Below, in pieces: positions 58,071-64,000 of a DNA stretch of 64,000 nt. The position numbers were made by a program, and so were the translations under genes. This stretch comes from Desulfobacterales bacterium (GTDB taxonomy: Bacteria; Desulfobacterota; Desulfobacteria; Desulfobacterales; Desulfosalsimonadaceae), in the NCBI GenBank assembly GCA_018335195.1, contig JAGXKN010000005.1:1-64000 (forward strand). The letters are read 5' to 3'. Numbering within the stretch: the first letter of the stretch is position 1; every line of letters begins with the position of its first letter. The notes below the pieces were generated by a model. It was given only the letters and a program-made list of their open reading frames with translations, did not search any database and was not told the origin of the DNA.

Positions 58071-58099
58071 TTGATCAAATTTTGCTGATTCTGTAGACT
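58071..58099 (+). promoter_or_regulatory. Candidate promoter of the gsp operon
   Basis: TTGATC (58071-58076) and TAGACT (58094-58099) are spaced by 17 bp, 71 bp upstream of gspG. The 311-bp gap before gspG otherwise holds only AT-rich, unremarkable sequence and a GGCC-rich stretch at 58121-58139. Confidence 0.42.
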
Positions 58100-58169
58100 A
58101 CGCGCGTAATGAAAACCGGGCCGGCAGGGCCGGGAGAAAAGCTTTTCGACCTTCATTTCAGGATTTTTC

Positions 58170-58640
58170 ATGCGCATCCTTCTTCAATTTTCCACAGAGA
58201 AAAACAGATATTCCGGTCGATCAGGTTTTACCCTGATCGAGCTGATGGTGGTAATTGTCATTCTGAGTATTCTGGCAGTATACATGATGCCCAAGATCAT
58301 GGGCCGGCCTGAGCAGGCCAAGCGGCTCAAGGCCAAGGTGGATATCCAGTCCCTGGAAACCGCCCTGAAACTCTATAAGCTCGACAATGGGAGATATCCG
58401 ACCACCGAGCAGGGGCTCGAGGCGCTGATTGAACCGCCGAGCTCCGGTCCCAGTGCCGATGACTGGCGGGAGGGCGGATATATTGAAAAAGGCAGAATCA
58501 CCAAGGATCCCTGGGATAATAAATACGTATACCTTTGCCCGGGGGTGCACGACGATTATGACATTATTTCATACGGCGCAGATGGCGAACCCGGCGGAGA
58601 GGGCGAAAATGCGGATGTCAAGAGCTGGGAACTGGAATAA
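58170..58640 (+). CDS. gspG: Type II secretion major pseudopilin GspG
   Basis: GspG is the major subunit of the type II secretion pseudopilus. The 156-aa prepilin has a 19-residue leader ending RSG, then [24 protein letters not shown] as the prepilin-peptidase site and transmembrane helix. The calcium-site and GspG-specific features [22 protein letters not shown] and [22 protein letters not shown] follow. The ATG has an AGGA site 7 bp upstream. It is the first gene of a run of eight gsp genes, each overlapping or closely spaced. Confidence 0.97.
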   Translation: MRILLQFSTEKNRYSGRSGFTLIELMVVIVILSILAVYMMPKIMGRPEQAKRLKAKVDIQSLETALKLYKLDNGRYPTTEQGLEALIEPPSSGPSADDWREGGYIEKGRITKDPWDNKYVYLCPGVHDDYDIISYGADGEPGGEGENADVKSWELE

Positions 58641-58643
58641 ACC

Positions 58644-59138
58644 TTGACCGATCGGCGGGCATTTACGCTAATCGAGCTGATCGTGGTCCTTAGCCTGGTC
58701 AGCATCTTGATGTTTTTTGCAGTGCCCCGGATCGACCAGTCATTTTTCTCCACGGATTCCCGCAAACTTTCCAGCTGGCTTCAGATCAATACCAAGGCCC
58801 TGAAAAATCGTGCGGTGGAAGAACAGGCCGTATATGCCCTGTATGTGGGGCTCGATGATAACCGGCTCTGGACCGGACCGGCATCGGATCGGGAAAATGC
58901 CCCCGACCCGGCCGACGGGGACGCGTTTGCTCCGGACTCGGGCATCCGGATAATTGATGTGATGTTTCCGCAGGATGCCCGCATATCAAGCGGTACCGCC
59001 CGGATTCTTTTTTATCCAAAGGGGTATTCAGACCGGGCGATTATTCACGTGCAAAGCGGGAATCAAACCCGCAGATCCTACCGGATCGAATCCTTTCTGC
59101 CGCAGATTGACATCCGGGACGCGTATGTTGAATTCTGA
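58644..59138 (+). CDS. gspH: Type II secretion minor pseudopilin GspH
   Basis: GspH is a minor pseudopilin of the secretion pseudopilus. The 164-aa protein starts at a TTG 3 bp after the gspG stop and has a very short leader MTDRRA, then FTLIELIVVLSLVSILMFFAV. The residue before the cleavage site is Ala, where Gly is usual. PilD-type peptidases tolerate Ala poorly or slowly, so processing may differ from the other pseudopilins here. The C-terminal part is beta-rich, as in GspH. It overlaps gspI by 14 nt. Confidence 0.9.
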   Translation: MTDRRAFTLIELIVVLSLVSILMFFAVPRIDQSFFSTDSRKLSSWLQINTKALKNRAVEEQAVYALYVGLDDNRLWTGPASDRENAPDPADGDAFAPDSGIRIIDVMFPQDARISSGTARILFYPKGYSDRAIIHVQSGNQTRRSYRIESFLPQIDIRDAYVEF

Positions 59139-59541
59139 GCATTACTGTTTGAAAAGTCAGCCGGAAAAGGGCTTTACTCTGCTGGAGGTACTGGTTTCGC
59201 TTGCCATTATCTCCATTGTGTTGATCAGCTTGATCAGCCTGCAGGGGCAGACCATCGGGATGTATGAATCCGTCCGGTTTTATTCCACGGCTCCGTTTCT
59301 GGCCCGGTCCAAGCTCAGCGAAGCAGCTTTGAACCCCGGCGATTTCCGCGGAAACAGCGGTGATTTCGGCAAAGCCCATCCCGGCTATTCCTGGCAGGCG
59401 CAGGTTTCGGAAAAAGAAATCCAGACCGGGGACCAGCCCCCGGTCCGGCTATCCGAAATCCGGGTACGGGTGGAGCTGTCGCCTGACGGCCTGTCATATA
59501 CGCTAACCCGGTATCAATCCGCGGATTCCGGGAGGTTATAG
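59125..59541 (+). CDS. gspI: Type II secretion minor pseudopilin GspI
   Basis: This 138-aa minor pseudopilin has leader MLNSEHYCLKSQPEKG followed by FTLLEVLVSLAIISIVLISLISLQ. GspI initiates the tip complex with GspJ and GspK. The open frame runs 50 codons further upstream inside gspH, but the ATG at 59125 gives the expected leader length. The stop is 2 bp before the gspJ start. Confidence 0.93.
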   Translation: MLNSEHYCLKSQPEKGFTLLEVLVSLAIISIVLISLISLQGQTIGMYESVRFYSTAPFLARSKLSEAALNPGDFRGNSGDFGKAHPGYSWQAQVSEKEIQTGDQPPVRLSEIRVRVELSPDGLSYTLTRYQSADSGRL

Positions 59542-59543
59542 AA

Positions 59544-60269
59544 ATGCGCAAATCTGCTGGATTCACGCTGCTCGAGATATTGATTGCAATCGTTATTTTT
59601 GCCGTGCTTGCCACCATCGTCTACAGCACGTTTAACGCGGTAATCTCCAAAACAAATGCAATCAAGGCCGAAACAAGCATCGACGAAATGGCCGCAGCCT
59701 GCCTTACCCGGATCTGCAGAGACCTCCGCGCCGCTTATGTGGAGCAGTACCCGCTTTATAAGCCGCCGGGTTCAGGTGAGTCCCCGGATCCGTATCGTTT
59801 TGCCGCGGACGTGGATTATGTCGGAACCGAGCAGTTTTCCGAGCTGCGCTTTGCTTCCACGGAGCACCTGCCGGTTTCCACCGGCAGGCCGGAAAATGAG
59901 TTCGCTTCTGCCGAACTGGCGCAAATCCGCTATCACGTGGATAAAAGCAGTGCATCGAAATCCGGTTATGTGCTCAAACGCGGGGACACGCCGTTTCCTT
60001 ATGATATTTCGGCGAACCCTGCGGCGGAACCGGACCCGGAAACAGACCCGGTGCTTTGTACAGGGATCGATGCATTCAACCTTACCTGCATCGATGCAGA
60101 CGGCAACGCATCCGAATCCTGGGACTCGGATGCGCAGATGTTCGACTATGCCACACCGCGGGCAGTGCGCGTTGAACTGAAAATCAAAACCAGGAAGGGT
60201 GCACGTTTCTTTTCCACGCGCATCAGCCTGCCGACCTACCGGGAGCCTTTGAAGGATGTTAAACAATAA
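59544..60269 (+). CDS. gspJ: Type II secretion minor pseudopilin GspJ
   Basis: This 241-aa tip pseudopilin has leader MRKSAG and FTLLEILIAIVIFAVLATIVYSTFNAV, followed by a long beta-rich globular domain typical of GspJ. It interacts with GspI and GspK at the pseudopilus tip. It overlaps gspK by 14 nt. Confidence 0.93.
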   Translation: MRKSAGFTLLEILIAIVIFAVLATIVYSTFNAVISKTNAIKAETSIDEMAAACLTRICRDLRAAYVEQYPLYKPPGSGESPDPYRFAADVDYVGTEQFSELRFASTEHLPVSTGRPENEFASAELAQIRYHVDKSSASKSGYVLKRGDTPFPYDISANPAAEPDPETDPVLCTGIDAFNLTCIDADGNASESWDSDAQMFDYATPRAVRVELKIKTRKGARFFSTRISLPTYREPLKDVKQ

Positions 60270-61341
60270 CAAAGGGATCGCCCTGCTTATTACCCTGACC
60301 ATCATTACGGTCCTGGTGGCGGTAAGTTTTGAACTTAATCGGCAGATCCGTGGTTCGGTCTCAAAGGCCGGGGTCAGCCGGGACATGATGACAGCGGAAA
60401 ACATGATCGTTTCAGGGGTCAACATTGCAGAAAAAATCCTGATCCGGGACAAGGAGGAAACCGAAATCGACTCCGTCCAGGAGGACTGGGCCGACCCGGA
60501 GGTGATCAATGACTATCTGCGGCAGACCGGTTTAAAAGCCGAAGACATTTCACTTTCGATCACCGATGAACTCAGCCGGCTCCAGATAAACGCCCTGGTG
60601 CAGTTCCCGGAAGCCCGGAAATTCCGGCCCGCCCAGCGGAAACTCTGGATGCGCTTTTTTGATCTTCTGCTGGCCGGACGGGAACCGTCGGCTCAGGCGG
60701 TTTTTTCCGAGCCTCTTGAGCCTGCAATGATCATCAACCCGGTCAAGGACTGGCTCGATTCCGGAGACAATGACGCGGTTTCGGGTCTCACCGGTGCCGA
60801 GTCGGATTACTACCGGGGCAAGGATTCGCCGTATGCCTGCCGCAACGGACCGTTCCGGCATATTTCCGAACTGCTGCGGGTGCGCAATATTTCATTGGAC
60901 CTGTTTGAGCGCATGGAGCAGGGCGGCAATCCGGGGGATTTCATGACAGTCCATGGCATGGTGCCCTCACCGGATTCCCGGCATGATTTTACCTATCCGG
61001 GCAAGATCAATATCAACACCGCCCCGATGCCGGTTATCGCCGCCTTGCTGCCTGCTGGCCAGGAATTTCTGGCTTCCGAGGTCACAGCCTATCGGGAGGA
61101 ACTTGCCGGCGGCCAGTTCGTGCATGATCTTGCCGCGCCCAATTGGTATAAAAACGTTCCGGGCATGGGAGACGTGGAGATTGACAGCGATCTGATTACC
61201 ACACAGAGCGATTTGTTCCGCCTTGAATGCACTGCGAAGAAAAACGGGGTTCAGATGGCGGCAACAGTCCTGGTGACCCGGGAAAAGGCAGAAAAAACCG
61301 GTAAGTGGCAATGCCGGGTATTGAACTGGAAGTACAGATAG
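60256..61341 (+). CDS. gspK: Type II secretion minor pseudopilin GspK
   Basis: This 361-aa protein has a divergent prepilin start MLNNNKG then IALLITLTIITVLVAVSFELNRQ, typical of GspK, which lacks Glu5. The body contains GspK family features: the DELSRLQINAL segment, PAMIINPVKDWLDSGDNDAV and YPGKININTAP. GspK caps the pseudopilus tip. It lies 68 bp before gspL. Confidence 0.93.
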   Translation: MLNNNKGIALLITLTIITVLVAVSFELNRQIRGSVSKAGVSRDMMTAENMIVSGVNIAEKILIRDKEETEIDSVQEDWADPEVINDYLRQTGLKAEDISLSITDELSRLQINALVQFPEARKFRPAQRKLWMRFFDLLLAGREPSAQAVFSEPLEPAMIINPVKDWLDSGDNDAVSGLTGAESDYYRGKDSPYACRNGPFRHISELLRVRNISLDLFERMEQGGNPGDFMTVHGMVPSPDSRHDFTYPGKININTAPMPVIAALLPAGQEFLASEVTAYREELAGGQFVHDLAAPNWYKNVPGMGDVEIDSDLITTQSDLFRLECTAKKNGVQMAATVLVTREKAEKTGKWQCRVLNWKYR

Positions 61342-61409
61342 GATATGATACTAGATTTGCGAATATAGGGCTTTACATCGGTGATGAATGCTATATATGA
61401 TTTTATGGT

Positions 61410-62873
61410 ATGAATAATAAAATTTTTGCACTCGATATTCGGGAAGACGGCCTTTGCGCGGTACTGGTCCGGACCGGCCTGAAGGAAAACCGCCTTGAAA
61501 ACCATGCGCAGGTCTTTTACAAGGATGCACCGGATCCTGAGCAGGCATTTCAATGGGGTTTGGGGAAAATCACGGGCCGTATGGACCCGTCCGGCGCGTT
61601 CTGCCTGGTCTCTGTGCCGCCGACGGATGTTTCTTTCCGGAACCTGAGCGTGCCGTTTAAAAGCCGGAAAAAAATCCGCCAGATTTTGCCGTTTGAATTG
61701 GAGCCCACCCTTCCGTTTGAAGTCGACGAGATGAAATTCGATTTTCTGACGGTCCGCCAGGCAGACCACAGCGACCTGATCGCAGCAGTCGTGGAAACGG
61801 CCCGGCTAGACGTTCTTATGGACGTACTCGAGGTTCACGGCATTTCTCCGGGTTTTGTCACCACCGGCGGAGTGACCGCCGCCCTGTGCATTGCCGATCT
61901 TTACGAGGCCCGCCCGGAGACCTTTCTGCTTATCGAGAGCCATCCGTACAGCGCCACCGTGTGTATCGTGGTATCCGGAGAAATTTACCTGATCCGCACG
62001 TTCCGCAAAAACGGCCAACCCGATTCCCGGTCCGCCGCCCGGGAGCTTTCAAAGGGTATCAACCGGATGATCTCTGCCTTTGAGACGATTTACGATGCGG
62101 ACCTGCAGCCTGAAAAGCTTTTGTTCTCCGGCAGGGATGCCACGGACCCGGATTTTGTTCACGCACTGGGCGACTTCCTGCAGATTGAGGCAAGCGCTGT
62201 CAACCTGGCCACTGACGCCCGCCTGAACATTTCGGTTCCGGAGAACCTCCCGGTTTCCCCGGAGATTAACGGTGCGCTCGGCCTGGCGGGAATTGAAACT
62301 GCCGGCCTGGCCCCCTTTAATTTCAGCCGCCGGCATTCCGCCCTGGAAAAGAACTGGAACGAAAACCGCACCCAGCTGATTGCCACCGGCATTCTGGCGG
62401 CCTTCGTGTTTGCTTTGTTTATGACGTATGCGGTCTTGGATGCACATTTCCTGGAAAAACGCGTTTCCCGCCTGGATGACCGGATCACTGCGGTGTTTCA
62501 GACCACGTTTCCCGGAGTCGAGCGGATCGTGGATCCGGTCCAGCAGATGAGGTCCAGGCTCCAGGAGGTCAAGGGGAAAAAGGGGTTTTCCGAAGATGTT
62601 AGCGCGGATGTCCGCAATATTGATATCCTGAAGGATATCAGCCGGCTGGTGCCGGCCCGGACAAACGTGGTTATTACCCGTTTTGTCCGGGATGAAGGCA
62701 GTGTCCGGCTCTCCGGGCTCACGGATACCTTTAACGCAGTGGACGATATTAAGATGCAGCTTGAAAAATCTTCCCATCTCAGCGGGATTACCATCAGTTC
62801 AGCCAATATGGACCAGGCCGCAGACCGGATCCGCTTTCGGATCAGGGCGGATCTGTCGGCCGGGCAACAGTGA
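61410..62873 (+). CDS. gspL: Type II secretion inner-membrane platform protein GspL
   Basis: This 487-aa protein has an actin-like (PilM/FtsA-fold) cytoplasmic domain in residues 1-310 (IFALDIREDGLCAVLV, LPFELEPTLPFEVDEM, ALGLAGIE), a transmembrane helix at about 329-351 (TGILAAFVFALFMTYAVLD), and a periplasmic ferredoxin-like domain. GspL binds the GspE ATPase on the cytoplasmic side and GspM in the membrane. The fit to the GspL family rests on this architecture and its place in the operon. The ribosome site is weak. Confidence 0.9.
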   Translation: MNNKIFALDIREDGLCAVLVRTGLKENRLENHAQVFYKDAPDPEQAFQWGLGKITGRMDPSGAFCLVSVPPTDVSFRNLSVPFKSRKKIRQILPFELEPTLPFEVDEMKFDFLTVRQADHSDLIAAVVETARLDVLMDVLEVHGISPGFVTTGGVTAALCIADLYEARPETFLLIESHPYSATVCIVVSGEIYLIRTFRKNGQPDSRSAARELSKGINRMISAFETIYDADLQPEKLLFSGRDATDPDFVHALGDFLQIEASAVNLATDARLNISVPENLPVSPEINGALGLAGIETAGLAPFNFSRRHSALEKNWNENRTQLIATGILAAFVFALFMTYAVLDAHFLEKRVSRLDDRITAVFQTTFPGVERIVDPVQQMRSRLQEVKGKKGFSEDVSADVRNIDILKDISRLVPARTNVVITRFVRDEGSVRLSGLTDTFNAVDDIKMQLEKSSHLSGITISSANMDQAADRIRFRIRADLSAGQQ

Positions 62874-62890
62874 ATCAGGAGTTTTGACGC

Positions 62891-63421
62891 ATGATTCCGG
62901 TTAATTTGAATCACCGCGAAAAATTGTTTGTGGGCAGCGGGGCCGGTTTTCTCCTGTTGTTTCTGGCTTTTTTGTTTCTCATCCAGCCGGTTTTTGAAAA
63001 CCGCGCTGCGCTTGAAGCCAAATTGGAAAAAAGAAAACAGGCCCTGTCTGAAATGCGCACGATGCACCGGGAATTCCAATCGCTTCAATCCCGGACCGAG
63101 AAGGCAAAAGCGCAATATCAACAGCGCCCGGACGGATTTACTCTTTTTTCCTTCATGGATCGGCTGGCCGGGGACACGGGCCTCAAGGAGAATATATCCT
63201 ACATGAAGCCCAGCTCTTCAGTGGAAGAAGCATCCGGCCTGAAAGTGACCTACGTGGAGTTAAAACTCCAGGATGTCACGCTCGAGGATCTGAGTTCCTA
63301 CCTGTTTCGCGTGGAAACTTCGGAGAACATGGTGCGGATCAACAGTCTGGCCATTTCCAAGCCCGGGGCCGAAAAAGGGCTGCTTTCCGTGGTGATGAAA
63401 GCCGAAACCGTGGAAGCATGA
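62891..63421 (+). CDS. gspM: Type II secretion inner-membrane platform protein GspM-like
   Basis: This 176-aa bitopic protein has a short cytoplasmic N-terminus, one transmembrane helix at about residues 14-34 (GSGAGFLLLFLAFLFLIQPVF), a coiled-coil (about 35-75) and a ferredoxin-like C-terminal domain (TYVELKLQDVTLEDLSSYLFRVE). The layout matches GspM/PilO-like partners of GspL. It starts 17 bp after gspL. Confidence 0.87.
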   Translation: MIPVNLNHREKLFVGSGAGFLLLFLAFLFLIQPVFENRAALEAKLEKRKQALSEMRTMHREFQSLQSRTEKAKAQYQQRPDGFTLFSFMDRLAGDTGLKENISYMKPSSSVEEASGLKVTYVELKLQDVTLEDLSSYLFRVETSENMVRINSLAISKPGAEKGLLSVVMKAETVEA

Positions 63422-63533
63422 TTATCAGGCATTCACTGCGCGGCGTCTGCGGGGAGAAAATTATTAAAAATATGACCATTTCACGTATTTTGGCGTTGTA
63501 CTCAACAAAGACAGAAAACCGGTACCAGGGCTT

Positions 63534-64000
63534 ATGAAAAATTATCGCAAATGGCCTGGATATATTTTATATGTGATTGTGCTTGCCGTGCTGTTTCTTT
63601 ACATCTGCTTTCCTTCGGATTCGGTGAAGCAATACGTGGAATTCCGTATCAGCCGGCCCGCCGCCGGCGTCGAGGTAGCCGTCGGTACGCTTGGACTGGG
63701 TTTTCCGCCGTCTGTGGTTATCAATGACGTCGAGTTCCGGTACCGTCGGGCAGAGTCGGTAAATCTTGAACGGATTACCGTATCTCCGGCCTACCTGGAG
63801 CTGCTTAGGGGCGTGCGGTCCTTTCGCATTGACGGGGACGCCGCAGGCGGAAAAATACAGGGGAGCCTCGCATTTCCGGGTTCCTCCGGCAACAGCGGCA
63901 ATGTTTCCGCCCGGTTTGATTTCCATGAACTGGAAATCGGGTCGTTTCACATCCTGGAGGCCATGGGCAGAGGCGAGGCTGCCGGCCGCATGGAAGGGAA
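63534..64000 (+). CDS. gspN: GspN-like type II secretion protein, 5' part (runs off window)
   Basis: An open frame from the ATG at 63534 (CAGGG nearby) continues to the window edge (155 complete codons). It begins with a basic segment and one transmembrane helix (GYILYVIVLAVLFLYICF), followed by periplasmic strands such as VAVGTLGLGFPPSVVINDVEF and ISRPAAGVEVAV, resembling GspN of Desulfobacterota secretion loci. There are 112 bp without a clear gene between gspM and this start. The 3' end and the genes for secretin, ATPase and GspF lie outside. Confidence 0.7.
   Translation, partial: MKNYRKWPGYILYVIVLAVLFLYICFPSDSVKQYVEFRISRPAAGVEVAVGTLGLGFPPSVVINDVEFRYRRAESVNLERITVSPAYLELLRGVRSFRIDGDAAGGKIQGSLAFPGSSGNSGNVSARFDFHELEIGSFHILEAMGRGEAAGRMEG

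Overview
This 64 kb window looks like ordinary chromosome from a high-GC, Gram-negative member of the Desulfobacterota, most likely a Desulfobacterales-type sulfate reducer. That placement is inferred from gene content: an Hsp70/DUF2760 pair, DUF4388 and MglA-type GTPase genes, PilZ and HD-GYP signalling proteins, a giant CoA-dehydratase activase fusion, a PUFA-synthase-type acyltransferase and a type II secretion locus. No rRNA, tRNA, CRISPR array, intact insertion sequence or prophage was seen. Genes are dense, with many 4-nt ATGA overlaps and several TTG starts.

Layout. 1-5.3 kb: the end of an MFS transporter, then a tight minus-strand operon (83-aa protein, M29 aminopeptidase, manA, queE, queC, HAD protein). 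5.4-9.8 kb: two hydrolase-type enzymes, a LysM membrane protein, a ComEA-like HhH protein with its own promoter and a bidirectional terminator, an outer-membrane barrel, and a small Cys-rich protein. 10-13.6 kb: DUF2760 protein plus a 922-aa Hsp70. 13.6-14.3 kb: non-coding DNA with copy A of a dispersed repeat. 14.3-17.9 kb: GDPD, Fn3/beta-barrel protein, HDAC-family deacetylase, SWIM protein. 18-23.9 kb: ispF-cysS-uvrB-uvrC. 24-29.5 kb: DUF4388 protein, mdh (minus), then a helical-repeat protein, MglA-like GTPase, DUF4388/cNMP-like protein and PilZ protein in series. 29.6-32.5 kb: purC, a ParB-fold protein and a spore-photoproduct-lyase-family radical SAM protein, all overlapping. 32.6-39 kb: secreted TPR protein, HD-GYP protein, large PilZ-like protein. 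39.2-48.6 kb: DHH-CBS protein, elbB, methyltransferase, small protein, phosphoesterase, 1464-aa activase/dehydratase fusion, SagB-type nitroreductase. 48.6-49.1 kb: repeat copy B. 49.1-53.9 kb: birA directly upstream of a 1251-aa pyruvate-carboxylase-like enzyme. 53.9-57.9 kb: stand-alone PKS/PUFA acyltransferase, Ser/Thr kinase with DUF1566-like tail, alpha/beta hydrolase. 58-64 kb: gspG-H-I-J-K-L-M-N, running off the window.

How genes work together. QueC and QueE act in queuosine precursor synthesis. CysS/UvrB/UvrC form a translation/excision-repair operon. BirA probably biotinylates the adjacent carboxylase. The MglA/DUF4388/PilZ run looks like a polarity or surface-behaviour signalling module. 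The gsp genes encode the pseudopilus and inner-membrane platform of a type II secretion system whose secretin, ATPase and GspF must lie outside the window.

The most noteworthy observations are the two-module dispersed repeat, the ParB-fold/SPL-like pair, the HAD protein lacking its nucleophile Asp, the orphan PUFA-type acyltransferase, the zinc-ribbon carboxylase and the MglA/DUF4388 module. I did not find a clear-cut new defence or mobile system.
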